Assembly: GCA_021325365.1 (NCBI GenBank)
Contig: JAJPHF010000031.1
Coordinates: forward strand, 1 to 59,227
Direction of reading: 5' to 3'
Length of the DNA stretch: 59,227 bases
Source of the DNA: Pseudomonadota bacterium
GTDB taxonomy: Bacteria > Chloroflexota > UBA6077 > JAJPHF01
Part shown: positions 15,188 to 24,539 of the stretch, piece after piece
Numbering within the stretch: the first letter of the stretch is position 1
How the letters are laid out: every line of letters begins with the position of its first letter
The notes under the pieces: generated by a model
What the model was told of the DNA's origin: nothing
Database searches by the model: none
Seen by the model: the letters and a program-made list of their open reading frames with translations, nothing else
Position numbers and translations under genes: made by a program

Positions 15188-15552
15188 GCCGTGTCAGTCC
15201 TCCTCGTTCGCCCCCCACGAACGATGCCAGAAAGGTCCGGCGCGCAAGAGACGTGCCAGCCATTCACAGTATTCTACTGAGACGAAGCCTTGGCGCACCG
15301 AGTTATGTCTCGCGCGCCGGCATATCGTCCCTCTAAATAAACGGATGATCGCCAAAAAGGTGACACGCCGCGTAGGAAGCCAAGGCCGCGGCGTGCCGCC
15401 GCTCTGCGCGAGCGAGCCGCATTTCGGCGGGATCGGCGACAGCGAGCGCGCCTGTCCGCTAGAGTCCTGTTCCCGGCCGGGCCGCTTTGCCGATGCGCGC
15501 TCCGGGAGACGACACCGGGCGACGCCCCCGCTACCCGCCCCACGGAGAGGAG
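15188..15552. other. Divergent intergenic region
   Basis: 365 bases without a supported gene. A minus-strand TAGAAT at 15271-15276 could be the -10 of the GalT-like gene. AT-rich sequence near 15330-15365 is the only other contrast. No repeats seen. Confidence 0.4.
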
Positions 15553-15897
15553 ATGATGGCCCAACCGACTCTGTCGCTGGACCTGCTAGCCGCCGCCATC
15601 CGGCCGGCCCTGCTCGCTGCTGCCTTCGAGGACGCGGGCAGCGGCATCAGCGGCAGCTACCGATGGGTGCGCTTCCGGCGCCAGGAGGCGCCGGCCGGCG
15701 AGCGCCTCGTGCGCCTCATCACCCTCTCGCACGCGGCCGAGGAGCAAGCGTTCCTCGCCGACGCTTACCTGGTGGCCCGCCTCACTTTCACCTACACGCC
15801 CGTCGGGAAGGAGATCCGCCGCTACGGCACTCCAGAAGAGGCCGTGTTGGCCGCCGGCGAGCTAGCCGCGGCCGTGCGCCGCTGGCTAGACGCGTAG
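15553..15897 (+). CDS. Hypothetical protein, 114 residues
   Basis: A soluble protein starting MMAQPTLSLDLLAAAIRP. The ATG at 15553 follows CACGGAGAGGAG, preferred to an upstream in-frame ATG without such a site. It has a helical N-terminus, a central beta region (SGSYRWVRFRRQEA, VRLITLSHAAEEQ, LVARLTFTYTPVG) and a helical C-terminus with an acidic/Ala-rich pattern. No signal peptide or membrane segment. No family recognised. Its last 76 bases overlap the 3' end of the CrtC-like gene on the other strand. Confidence 0.6.
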   Translation: MMAQPTLSLDLLAAAIRPALLAAAFEDAGSGISGSYRWVRFRRQEAPAGERLVRLITLSHAAEEQAFLADAYLVARLTFTYTPVGKEIRRYGTPEEAVLAAGELAAAVRRWLDA

Positions 15898-16934
15898 CCC
15901 GTTAGCTCGACGTAGCCCAGCCCGCTGATGGCATCGCCCGCCCGCGTGCCATGTACTTCTACTTGCCCCTCCCAGTAGGCCATGCCGACCGTCGCTTCCG
16001 TGTCTAGCTCCTGATCGAGCTGCGTCGGCGCGAGGTCGAGCTGCAGCTCCTGCCCTGGGACGGCGACGCGCCAGCCCGAGGGATACGTGGCCCCGGAGTG
16101 CGGGCTCGTCCAGCTGCCCGTCGCCTCCACCGTGAAGTCCGAGTCGTGCAGCGCCTCGGCCGTCCCGTCGGCCGCGACCGCGGTCCCGAAGGTCAAGCCC
16201 GGGCTGCCGTCCGGCGCGCGCGTGAAGAACAGCATCAGCTCGGTCTGGTCGTCGAGCTGCAAGCTGTACCAGTCCCAGCCGCCCACCACCAGGAAGTTGC
16301 CCCACTGGTGGTCCATCCACGCCTGGCCGTGTACGGCCCGCGCGACGTCGCCGTCCTGCAGCACGCCGTCGACGGCCATGCGCGTTCGCGAGTAGTAGTA
16401 CGAGCCGCCCACCGGCCCATAGTCGAAGTAGCCACTGCCGTCGTGGAGCACCGGCGGCTTCGTGGCCGAGAGCGCGAGCTGCAGCCCGTAGGGATCAGCG
16501 GCAGCCTCGATGGCATCCGAGCCCAGGGCGCCGTGTAGCCGCCAGCCGTCCACGTCGAGGTCGAAACCGTCCTGGCGTCCGATTTGCGAGCCGCGCTGCA
16601 CGCGCTGGTCGTGCCAGTAGCGACCGCGCGGCCCATCGGTAACGGCCATGTGCGCCACGTACATCACCGGGTAGTCGCCCCGCACCACCTGGAAGATCAC
16701 GAACTCGAAGCCGTAGCGCCCGCCGTCGTCCGTGAACAGGTGGCCCGTGTAGTACCACCACTCCGTCAGGTCGTCGTGCGGTGCCTCGTCCCGGGGAAAC
16801 GTCACCGGCTGTACGAGCGCGGGGGGCGGGTCCGGCGCGACGATGCGCGGCGGTGGCGCCGCCGGCCGCGCGCAGGCCACGAGCGCCGGGCAGACGGCGA
16901 GAAGCGCGACCACCGCGCGCCGCCACCGCCTCAT
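15822..16934 (-). CDS. CrtC/AttH-like lipocalin-fold lipoprotein
   Basis: A 370-residue secreted lipoprotein (lipobox LVAC, Cys about 21). The mature protein begins PRDEAPHDDLTEWWYYTGHL, the signature of the CrtC N-terminal lipocalin domain family, which includes carotenoid 1,2-hydratase and AttH-like proteins. Two beta-barrel lobes are expected; WMDHQWGNF near residue 210 is the conserved start of the second. The start overlaps the stop of the MMPL exporter by four bases, so the two are made together and may handle the same hydrophobic molecule at the cell surface. The 20-residue Ser/Ala tail overlaps the convergent gene. The hydratase reaction itself is not supported by context. Confidence 0.85.
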   Translation of the reverse strand: MRRWRRAVVALLAVCPALVACARPAAPPPRIVAPDPPPALVQPVTFPRDEAPHDDLTEWWYYTGHLFTDDGGRYGFEFVIFQVVRGDYPVMYVAHMAVTDGPRGRYWHDQRVQRGSQIGRQDGFDLDVDGWRLHGALGSDAIEAAADPYGLQLALSATKPPVLHDGSGYFDYGPVGGSYYYSRTRMAVDGVLQDGDVARAVHGQAWMDHQWGNFLVVGGWDWYSLQLDDQTELMLFFTRAPDGSPGLTFGTAVAADGTAEALHDSDFTVEATGSWTSPHSGATYPSGWRVAVPGQELQLDLAPTQLDQELDTEATVGMAYWEGQVEVHGTRAGDAISGLGYVELTGYASSQRRTAAASSPAANTASSGVP

Positions 16935-19249
16935 CGTCGCCCCCCCTCGCGGGACGACGCCGCCGGGCCTCCGACGGGCGGCGTCTGGCGCTCGCGTCCG
17001 TTCTGTGCCGGTGCGCGCGCCCGGACGCTAGCCACTGTCGCGAGCCCCGCCGCACGCGGGCGCGCGAACGCGGGCGCCCACCAGTTCCAGTCGCCCAGCA
17101 GGCGCATCGTCGCGGGCACGAGCAGCGCGCGCACGATCGTCGCATCCAGGAAAATCGCCAGGGCCACGCCCAGGCCGAGCGCCTTGATCAGCACGATGTC
17201 GGCCGCGACGAACGATAGGCTGACCACCACGATGATCAGCGCCGCGCTCGTGATGATCCGGCCGCTCCGTTCCAGTCCCTCGGCAACGCTGTGGGCGTTG
17301 TCGCCGGTCTGGTCATACGCCTCCTTGACCCGCGTCAGCAAGAACACCTCGTAGTCCATGCTCAGCCCGAAGAGCATGCAGAACATGACGATCGGCAGCG
17401 AGGCCTCCACGAAGCCGAGCGGCGTGAAGTGCAGCAGCCCCGCGAAGTGCCCTTCCTGAAACACGAACACCAGCGCGCCGTAGCTCGCCAGGATGCTCAG
17501 CGTGTTCATGACGATCGCTTTGAGCGGCAGGATCGCCGAGCGGAACAGCGCGAACAGCACCAGATACGTCGTCAGCACGATGAGCAGGATCGCGCGCGGG
17601 AACTCGCCGTACAGGCGCGCGACCACGTCCAGCACCTCGGCCGCCCCGCCGTCGACCAGCACGGACAGCCCATAGCTCGGCGCCATCAGGCGGATCGCGC
17701 TCACCAGGTCCTTCGACTCGGGGCCGATCGGCGAGTACTTGCTGTACACCTCGACGAGCGTCGTATTGCCCCGCGCCAGCTGCGGCAGTGCCAGCGTGAC
17801 GTACAGGTCGCCCGCACGGTCGGGATACGCGTAGAGCGCGTAGTACTGCTCCCGCGTGATGCGCGGATCGACGTTTACGATGCTGTCCACGCGCGCAACG
17901 CGCGGGTCGGCGCCGATGGCACGCGTGAAGTCGTACAGCCGGTCCAGACTATCCGGCGCCAGTACGTCGCCGGGCGTGCGCACGGCCACGAGAATCGGGT
18001 CCATCTGCCCCTGCCCGTACTCGGCGCGCAGAAGGTCGTAGCCACGCCGTGAGGGCGCGTCGGCGGGCAGGATGGAGGCGTCGGGCGAGCTAAAGCGGAC
18101 GTGGAAGAAGGGGGAGCCGAGCAGCAACAGCACCGCGAGCACCGGGACGAACACCGTGAGCGGATGGCCCATTACCCAGGCAGCCAAACGTGCCCAGAAC
18201 CCATCGACGTGCGCGGCCCGCACCAGCTGTCGGGGCCACGGCACGGAGAACGCCTCGATGCGCGTCCCCACGATGCCCAGAATCGCCGGCAGCAGCGTGA
18301 TCGCGGCGAGCACCGACACCCCCACGACGATCGCACCGCCGATGCCCAGCGAGCGCAGCATCATGAAGTCGAACGTCATGAGCCCCAGCAGGCCGACCAG
18401 CACCGTGAGGCCCGAGAAGAACACCGCGCGTCCGGCCGTTGCCACGGTCGCGGCGACGGCAACGGGGACGGGCTGGCGGCGCAGCTCCTCGCGGAACCGG
18501 CTCGTCATGAACAGCGAGTAGTCGATGCCCAGGCCGAGGCCCAGCATGGTTGCCATGTTCAGGACGAAGATCGACAGGTCCGTGATGTGCGCCAGGCCGA
18601 AGAGCAGCGCGAGCGTGACCGCCACGCTGGCGCCGCCCACCGCGACCGGCACGCCGGCGGCGACGACCGAGCCGAACACTAGCAGGAGCGCGACCAGGGC
18701 GAAGGGCAGGCTGATCATCTCGGCCCGGCGCAGATCGCGCTGGCTGATCTGCTCGATGTCGCGGTAGAAGGCCGGCGGCCCGGCGACCGTCATCTCTAGC
18801 GCGGACGGCTGCAGCCGGCTCTGCACCTGCGGCAGGATGCGCTGGAACTGCTCCGGCGACACGTCGAGCGCCAGCACCTCGTAGGCGGTGTGCCCGTCCG
18901 TCCCCACCTGGCGCGGGTTGCTCAGGTGGTCGACCACCCGCACGACGCCCGGCATCGTGCGCACGTCCGCCAGCGCGCGGTTCACCTCCGCGACAAAGCG
19001 GGGATCGTCGGCGGTCCATTCAGGATGGTGAAAGATCACCAGGAGAACGCTGGCGTTGAAGCCGAGCGCGGCCTCCAGCGCGTCGCGGGCCCGCGCGGAC
19101 TCGATCTCAGGGTTCGAGAAGCCGCCCACCTTGAAGGCCCCGCCCGCGCGGGGCGCGATCGGCAGCGCGGCGACCAGCAGCAGCGCCCAGGCCGCAACCA
19201 CGCCCCAGCGCCAGCGGTAGACGCGATCACCCAGGGCGAGGAAGGACAA
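16931..19249 (-). CDS. MMPL-family RND exporter
   Basis: A 772-residue transporter of the MmpL branch of RND pumps, which exports lipids or hydrophobic compounds using the proton gradient. It shows two repeats, each with one membrane helix, a large outer domain (about 35-180 and 400-540) and five further helices. The conserved GIDYSLFMTSRFREEL and SMDYEVFLLTRVKEAYD segments mark helix 4 of each half. The start is TTG at 19249, with a CCGGGAG site upstream; the N-terminus MSFLALGDRVYRWRW fits the family. The C-terminus carries an Arg-rich cytoplasmic tail. The next gene, a CrtC-like lipoprotein, overlaps its stop. Confidence 0.93.
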   Translation of the reverse strand: MSFLALGDRVYRWRWGVVAAWALLLVAALPIAPRAGGAFKVGGFSNPEIESARARDALEAALGFNASVLLVIFHHPEWTADDPRFVAEVNRALADVRTMPGVVRVVDHLSNPRQVGTDGHTAYEVLALDVSPEQFQRILPQVQSRLQPSALEMTVAGPPAFYRDIEQISQRDLRRAEMISLPFALVALLLVFGSVVAAGVPVAVGGASVAVTLALLFGLAHITDLSIFVLNMATMLGLGLGIDYSLFMTSRFREELRRQPVPVAVAATVATAGRAVFFSGLTVLVGLLGLMTFDFMMLRSLGIGGAIVVGVSVLAAITLLPAILGIVGTRIEAFSVPWPRQLVRAAHVDGFWARLAAWVMGHPLTVFVPVLAVLLLLGSPFFHVRFSSPDASILPADAPSRRGYDLLRAEYGQGQMDPILVAVRTPGDVLAPDSLDRLYDFTRAIGADPRVARVDSIVNVDPRITREQYYALYAYPDRAGDLYVTLALPQLARGNTTLVEVYSKYSPIGPESKDLVSAIRLMAPSYGLSVLVDGGAAEVLDVVARLYGEFPRAILLIVLTTYLVLFALFRSAILPLKAIVMNTLSILASYGALVFVFQEGHFAGLLHFTPLGFVEASLPIVMFCMLFGLSMDYEVFLLTRVKEAYDQTGDNAHSVAEGLERSGRIITSAALIIVVVSLSFVAADIVLIKALGLGVALAIFLDATIVRALLVPATMRLLGDWNWWAPAFARPRAAGLATVASVRARAPAQNGRERQTPPVGGPAASSREGGRR

Positions 19250-19315
19250 GGGGCAGACTCCCGGCCGCGGCTCTCACCCATAGGATGCCGCAGGCCGGGT
19301 CCGCGCTACAAGCCG

Positions 19316-20524
19316 TTACGCGGCGAGCGCCGCCATCGCCGCCGCCACGCCCGCGCCGCCCTCCACGCGCCGCCCCTCCGCGCGCAGCGCGTGCTCCAGC
19401 GCGGCGAGCACCAGCACCACGTTCGCCTCGCTCGCCGAGTAGCCCATGATGCCGATGCGCCACATGCGGCCGGCGTACGCGCCGAGCCCGCCCGCGATCT
19501 CGATGTTGAAGTCTTCCAGCAGGATGCCGCGCACGCGCGCGTCGTTCACGCCCTCGGGCACGCGTACCGCCGCCACGGTCGGCAGGCGGTATTCGGCCGG
19601 CGCGAACAATTCCAGCCCGAGCGCCTCCAGGCCGGCCACCAGCGCCCGCGCCAGCCGCTCGTGCCGCGCCCACCGGGCCTCCAGCCCTTCCTCCAGCGCC
19701 AGGCGGCACGCCTCCCGCAGCGCGTACATCGTCAGGACTGGCGCGGTATGGTGATAGATGCGCTCACCGAGCCAGTACTTCTCGTGCAGCGACAGGTCCA
19801 TGTACCAGCTCGCCACCGGCGTCTTGCGCTCTCGGATCGCCGCCATGCCGCGCTCGCTCACAGTCAAAGGCGCGGCCCCCGGCGGCGCGCTGAGACACTT
19901 CTGGCTGCCGCTGTAGCACAGGTCCAGGGCCCAGTCGTCGCAGGCCACCTCGATCCCGCCCAGCGTCGCGACCGTGTCCAGCGCCAGCAGCGCGCCGTGT
20001 TCGTGGACCATCGCCGCCAGGTCGGCGACTGGCTGCAGCACGCCCGTCGAGGTCTCGCCGTGGACCAGCGCCACCAGCTTGGTACGTTTCTCGCCGAGCG
20101 CCCGGCGAATGGCCGCCGGCTCGATGATCCGGCCCCACTCCGCCTCGAGCGGCACGGCGTCGGCCCCGTTGCGGCGCGCGATCTCGACCATCCGCTCGCC
20201 AAACAGCCCATTCACGCCAATCAAGACCCGATCGCCCGGCTCCAGCAGGTTGACGAGGCAGGCTTCCATCCCGGCACCGCCCGTGCCCGGCAGGGCCAAC
20301 GTGACCGCGTTGTCGGTGAGGAACGTCTCGCGCAGCAAATCCGCCGTCTCGTCCATCACCCGCAGGTACACGGGGTCCTTGTGGCCGGTGAGCGGCGAGG
20401 CGAGCGCTTGCAGCACCGCCGGCGGCAGATTCGTCGGCCCCGGCGCCATCAGCACCCGAGCAGGCGTGACGAGCGTCTCGTGCAAGCGTTCGCGAACGGC
20501 GGGAACCTGTGCGTCCTTGATCAT
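19316..20524 (-). CDS. Class V aminotransferase (alanine/serine-glyoxylate type)
   Basis: A 402-residue PLP enzyme of fold type I. Start at ATG 20524 (MIKDAQVPAVRERL) after AGGACC; the longer frame upstream is Arg-rich and unlikely. Features: LMAPGPTNLPPAVLQAL near the N-terminus, the phosphate-binding PGTGGAGMEA near 90, LALDTVATLGG with the PLP-ring Asp, and the Schiff-base lysine in YSGSQKCLSAPPG. The family transfers amino groups from alanine, serine or ureidoglycine to glyoxylate. Which donor is used cannot be told from sequence; no purine-catabolism genes lie beside it. The gene is monocistronic as far as visible. Confidence 0.9.
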   Translation of the reverse strand: MIKDAQVPAVRERLHETLVTPARVLMAPGPTNLPPAVLQALASPLTGHKDPVYLRVMDETADLLRETFLTDNAVTLALPGTGGAGMEACLVNLLEPGDRVLIGVNGLFGERMVEIARRNGADAVPLEAEWGRIIEPAAIRRALGEKRTKLVALVHGETSTGVLQPVADLAAMVHEHGALLALDTVATLGGIEVACDDWALDLCYSGSQKCLSAPPGAAPLTVSERGMAAIRERKTPVASWYMDLSLHEKYWLGERIYHHTAPVLTMYALREACRLALEEGLEARWARHERLARALVAGLEALGLELFAPAEYRLPTVAAVRVPEGVNDARVRGILLEDFNIEIAGGLGAYAGRMWRIGIMGYSASEANVVLVLAALEHALRAEGRRVEGGAGVAAAMAALAA

Positions 20525-20866
20525 GAGCGGGGGTGGTCCTTTCCGCGGGCGCGGCGAACGCCGCGTGACGTGTCGGGCCCGCTCGGCATGGGAACGGCAA
20601 GATACGTGGCCCGCTCCCCGTAGAGTGCCCCCAGTGTACCGGACCCCTCCCTGTGCGGGCAAACCTTCGGGCAAAGGCACGACCCTATCGGCGGCCACCG
20701 TCAAGCTGGGCTGCAGAGTTCGACGGGGCACCTGGCCTTGACCCGTGGTCCCGCGGCTACCCCACGCCGGCCCTGCGGCCGTCAGCCGCCGACATCCTCC
20801 GGTCCCTGCCCCGCAAGAACGATACCGCCGCGCGACTTACCAACCGTCCAAGGCGACGGGAGCGGG
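20525..20866. other. Intergenic region
   Basis: 342 bases between the aminotransferase start and the SGNH-type gene's stop, both on the minus strand. Very GC-rich. No gene, convincing promoter or repeat seen. Confidence 0.4.
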
Positions 20867-21685
20867 CTACGACGCCGCATCCCCTGGCAGGCCACAGCGC
20901 GCCGCCCCCGCCGCGATCGCGTCGAGGACGACCGCGGCCGCGCGCTGCGTGCCCGCCCGCGTCAGGTGAACCATCCGGTCGTGATAGAAGTGCAGCGGCT
21001 CCGCGCTGGGCGCCTGCAGGCGGCGGTAGAGGTCGGCCGCCACCACGTCGCCGCCCTCCTGCCCCCGCAGGTAACGCGCCAGTAGGTCGATGTACCAGTG
21101 CAGGCCCGGCGCGCGAGAGTTGCCGTCGCGCAGCGGCACCGGAGTCGCCAGTACGAACAGCCGGCATCCCCGCTGGCGCGCGTAGCGGCGCAGCGAGCGC
21201 AGCGCCAGATGGTAGCGCAGCGCCCACCAGGGCAGCGTGGGCAGCCAGAGGAGGTACCACGACGCCTTCATCGCGCTCCGCGCCGCGTGCCAAGCCCGCC
21301 GCGCCCGCTGTTTCCGTCGAGTCGCGGCCGCCACGGGAGTAACATTCGCCCGCCCGGAGCCGGCCGCCTCGTCCATCACGGCCTCGTCGAAGGCAACGAC
21401 GCCGCCCAAGTAGCGCCGCAGGTCGCCCAGCTGGGGCACCCCCCAGACGTAGACGTTGCGGGGCACGAGCACCAGGACGAACGGCCGCGGCAGCCCTCGC
21501 GCCCGCAGCGTCCGCTCCAGGTCGCGCGGATCGCCGCTGTACTCCAGCATGTAAGCGTGGCCCAGTTTCCGCCCCCAGCGCTCGCGGAGCGCGCGCGTCA
21601 CCTGCACCGGCAGCGCCTGGGTCACCGGCAGGCCCATGCCCGTCACCTGCGAGCCGCCGCAGTAGTAGACGTCGAGCGGTGTCAC
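20867..21685 (-). CDS. SGNH/GDSL-like hydrolase or acyltransferase
   Basis: A 272-residue protein with hallmarks of the SGNH fold: an N-terminal strand leading to DVYYCGGSQVTGMG (candidate nucleophile Ser about 12) and a C-terminal YHDRMVHLTRAGTQ, placed like the catalytic Asp/His block that normally precedes the last helix. A basic amphipathic or membrane-associating stretch (residues 130-170, with WYLLWLPTLPWWALRYHL) lies in the middle. The start overlaps the stop of the AMP-dependent ligase upstream (ATGA), pointing to coupled translation and a shared pathway, perhaps transfer or release of the acyl group activated by the ligase. The exact reaction is inferred. Confidence 0.65.
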   Translation of the reverse strand: MTPLDVYYCGGSQVTGMGLPVTQALPVQVTRALRERWGRKLGHAYMLEYSGDPRDLERTLRARGLPRPFVLVLVPRNVYVWGVPQLGDLRRYLGGVVAFDEAVMDEAAGSGRANVTPVAAATRRKQRARRAWHAARSAMKASWYLLWLPTLPWWALRYHLALRSLRRYARQRGCRLFVLATPVPLRDGNSRAPGLHWYIDLLARYLRGQEGGDVVAADLYRRLQAPSAEPLHFYHDRMVHLTRAGTQRAAAVVLDAIAAGAARCGLPGDAAS

Positions 21686-23193
21686 GGCAGCTCGGATGAC
21701 GCGGCGCCCGCCCCCGCGAGGGCGCGGCGAACGATCTTGCCCGCGGCATTTCGGGGGATCGCGGCGACGATCTCCCAGACGCGCGGCCGGGCGTGCAGCG
21801 GCAGGCGCGCGCTGGCGATGGCCCGCAGCTCGCGCTCCCGTAGGTCGCTGCCCTCCCGGAGCACCACGAACGCCTTGATCTCCTCCCCGTAAATGGCGTC
21901 GGGAATTCCGACCGCCGCCGCGTCGACCACGGCCGGGTGCTCGAGTAAGGCCTCCTCCACCAGCCGGGGGGGAATCTTCTCACCGCCGCGATTGATGATC
22001 TCCGTGCGCCGCCCGACGAGTCGCAGCACGCCCGCCTCGTCCAGCACCCCCACGTCGCCGGTGTGCAGCCAGCCGCCCCGCAGCGCCCCGTCCGTTGCCG
22101 CCGGGTCGTCCAGGTAGCCCTGCATGACACTCGGCCCCTGGACCAGCACCTCGCCCGGCTGCCCCGGCGGCACGTCGCCGCCCTGCTCGTCGACTAGCCG
22201 CAGCCGCACCCCGCGCGGCGTCCCAACCGCGCCCGGCACGCGCCGACCCGGCGGCGGGTCGTTGATCGTCACCTGGCTCGCCGCCTCCGAGATCCCGTAG
22301 CTCTCCACGACGGCCACGCCGAACTCGCCCTCGAACTCCGCGAGCACGGGCACCGGCAACGGCGCGGAGGCGGATCGCACGAATCGCAGCTCCGCCGGCG
22401 TCACGTCCCCGCGCGCGCCCGGATAGCGCGCCAGCGTGGCGATCAGCGGTGGCACCAGGTTGGCCCACGACACGCCCTCCTCCGCGGCCAGCCGCCAGAA
22501 CTGCGCCGGGTCGAAGCGCCGCAGCTGCACCAGATCCCCGCCCGCCAGCACCGTCGCCAGCAGCGCCACGACGGGCGCGTTCACGTGCGCCAGCGACAGC
22601 GCGTTCAGCGCGCGGTCGGCGGCGGTCAGCCGCTGCGCTGCCGCGACGGCCGAGGCGCAGGCAAGCAGGTTGGCGCGCGTCAGCACCACGCCCTTCGGCG
22701 TGCCGCTGGTCCCCGAGGTAAACACGATCAGGCCGGGGTCGGCCGCCGCGGCCTCGCGGGCCGGCGGCAGGCCGCGCCAGGCGGTCGGCTCGTCGCCTAG
22801 CTCAACCATCCGCACGTCCGCCAGCCGGGCCTCGGCCAGCGCTGCCGCAACCAGCGACTCGCTCTGCGACCCCACGAGCACGACCCGCGGCCGGACCAGC
22901 CGCAGCCGCACCGCTAGCTCGCTCGGCCCCAGGCGCAGGTCCAGCGGCGCCGGAGCGTAGCCACGCGCCCACAGGACCATCAGAGCCACGGCCGCCGCCA
23001 CGCTCGTGCCGTCGAACGCCGTGCAGACGAGCGGCCGGTCCGGCGCTAGCGTCGGGCCATCCCCGGCCGCACGCGCCAGCGTGGCGAGCGCGGCTCCCGC
23101 CAGCCGCCGACGCTCCTGGGGAGCGTGCAGCGCACCCGTCCAGCGGGTCAGCGCCTCGGTCAGCGCGTCGCTCGCTCCCACTCCCTGCTCCAC
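21682..23193 (-). CDS. AMP-dependent acyl-CoA synthetase/ligase
   Basis: A 503-residue ANL-superfamily enzyme that adenylates a carboxylic acid and passes it to CoA or a carrier. Motifs: FTSGTSGTPKGVVLTRANL (A3, near 155), ESYGISEAASQVT (A5), GGWLHTGDVGVLDEAGVLRL (A7), GRRTEIINRGGEKI (A8) and IPRNAAGKIVRR with the catalytic lysine (A10). The N-terminus before the adenylation core is short. Coupled by a four-base overlap to the SGNH-like gene. The substrate cannot be deduced; no fatty-acid or polyketide genes are adjacent. Confidence 0.9.
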   Translation of the reverse strand: MEQGVGASDALTEALTRWTGALHAPQERRRLAGAALATLARAAGDGPTLAPDRPLVCTAFDGTSVAAAVALMVLWARGYAPAPLDLRLGPSELAVRLRLVRPRVVLVGSQSESLVAAALAEARLADVRMVELGDEPTAWRGLPPAREAAAADPGLIVFTSGTSGTPKGVVLTRANLLACASAVAAAQRLTAADRALNALSLAHVNAPVVALLATVLAGGDLVQLRRFDPAQFWRLAAEEGVSWANLVPPLIATLARYPGARGDVTPAELRFVRSASAPLPVPVLAEFEGEFGVAVVESYGISEAASQVTINDPPPGRRVPGAVGTPRGVRLRLVDEQGGDVPPGQPGEVLVQGPSVMQGYLDDPAATDGALRGGWLHTGDVGVLDEAGVLRLVGRRTEIINRGGEKIPPRLVEEALLEHPAVVDAAAVGIPDAIYGEEIKAFVVLREGSDLRERELRAIASARLPLHARPRVWEIVAAIPRNAAGKIVRRALAGAGAASSELP

Positions 23194-23409
23194 CTGGCGG
23201 CCCCGCGTCCCCCGCGGCTATCCACATGATCCACGCCCGGCGCCGACGATGCTCGGCCCCCCCGCACATCCGAGCCTAGTTTAGCCACTCGCGCCACGAA
23301 TGTGTAACAAATCGGCGCGGCGCCGGCACTCGCGCGCCGGCGCGGCGTCGTGCCCCGGACCTCTGCTATCCTGGCGGGGCAACCCGGGAGCGATGGCGGA
23401 GGAAGAGGC

Positions 23410-24381
23410 ATGGACAAGCCGATCGTGGTGGCGCTGGCCGAGGGCATGCGCGGCCCCCAGGCCGACAAGGTGGCGGCGGTCTCGCCGCGCGTTCGGATCG
23501 CCTACGTCAGCAACAGCGGCGAACCGCGGGACGACGTGAGCAACGCCGAGGTGATCTATCGCGGCTTCGGCCTCATGCCGCCGGGGCTGCGCCGCCTGCT
23601 GCCGTCGATGCCCAAGCTGCGCTGGATTCACGTCATGGGCGCCGGCGTTGACGGCGACCTCGCGCCCCAGGTGGTGAACGGCGACGTCGTCGTGACCCGC
23701 ACCCGCGGCCTGCACAACCTGCCGGTCAGCGAGTGGGTGATGCTGCAAGTGCTGGCCGTGACGAAGCGCCTGCCCGAGCTAGTGCTGGCCCAGCACGAGG
23801 GCAAATGGGACCCGGTCGAGGTGCCCGTGACCATCGAGGGCCGCACGATGGGCATCGTCGGCTACGGCGAGATCGGCCAGACGCTCGCCGTCCGCGCCCG
23901 CGCGTTCGGCTTGCGGCTTGTCGGCACTCGCCGCCACCCCGCGCCGGCGCCCGAGCTTGACGCCCTCTATCCGTCGAACGAGCTGGACCGGCTGCTGGAG
24001 CAGTCGGACTACGTCGTCATCCTCACGCCCCTCACCCCCGAGACGCGGGGGCTCATCGGCGAGCCGCAGCTCCGCCGCATGAAAGCCGCCGCCTGGCTCG
24101 TCAACGTCGCGCGCGGCGAGGTGGTCGACGAGGGCGCGCTGGTGCGCGCGCTGCGCGAGCGCTGGATCGCCGGCGCGGCACTCGACGTGTTCCGCCAGGA
24201 GCCGCTGCCCCCGGACAACCCGCTTTGGAAGCTCCCGAACGTGCTCATCACGCCCCACAACGGCGGCGTGCGCCACCCGAACTTCAGCGACGCCGCGCTC
24301 AACCAGTTCCTCGACAACCTCGGCCGCTACGTCCGCGGCGAACCGCTCAAGAACCAGGTCGACAAGACGGCCGGCTACTAG
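23410..24381 (+). CDS. D-isomer-specific 2-hydroxyacid dehydrogenase
   Basis: A 323-residue NAD-dependent oxidoreductase. The N-terminal substrate domain ends near 100 (GLHNLPVSEWVM). The Rossmann fold has GIVGYGEIGQTLAVRA (glycine motif near 148-160). The catalytic trio is present: Arg in NVARGEV, Glu in FRQEPLPPDNPLW and His in ITPHNGG. The start at ATG 23410 follows GGAGGAAGAGG. The divergent neighbour is the acyl-CoA ligase. Substrate (glyoxylate, hydroxypyruvate or another 2-oxoacid) undetermined. A possible -10 TATCCT lies at 23367-23372. Confidence 0.9.
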   Translation: MDKPIVVALAEGMRGPQADKVAAVSPRVRIAYVSNSGEPRDDVSNAEVIYRGFGLMPPGLRRLLPSMPKLRWIHVMGAGVDGDLAPQVVNGDVVVTRTRGLHNLPVSEWVMLQVLAVTKRLPELVLAQHEGKWDPVEVPVTIEGRTMGIVGYGEIGQTLAVRARAFGLRLVGTRRHPAPAPELDALYPSNELDRLLEQSDYVVILTPLTPETRGLIGEPQLRRMKAAAWLVNVARGEVVDEGALVRALRERWIAGAALDVFRQEPLPPDNPLWKLPNVLITPHNGGVRHPNFSDAALNQFLDNLGRYVRGEPLKNQVDKTAGY

Positions 24382-24410
24382 CACACCGTGCAAGCGCGCC
24401 CTCTCCTTCT

Positions 24411-24517
24411 CATACCAAATCCGGGGATACGGTTCGCCTACTCCCTCTCCCCCTGGGAGAGGGTCGGGGTGAGGGCACGCCCCGCTACGCGAACCGCCCC
24501 GCCGGATCGGGTATCAG
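24411..24517. repeat. 107-bp dispersed palindromic repeat, copy 2
   Basis: Same length and layout as 13940-14046: CATACCAAATCCGGGG start, CCCTCTCCCCCTGGGAGAGGG core, CCGGATCGGGTATCAG end. It lies 29 bases after the dehydrogenase stop. Confidence 0.8.
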
Positions 24518-24539
24518 AAAACGTCAAGGGAAGGCGAGC

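Noticed and set aside
18890..20623. 577-codon plus-strand frame across the MMPL and aminotransferase genes
   Set aside because: Antisense shadow of two well-supported genes; Arg/His/Pro-rich, low-complexity translation.
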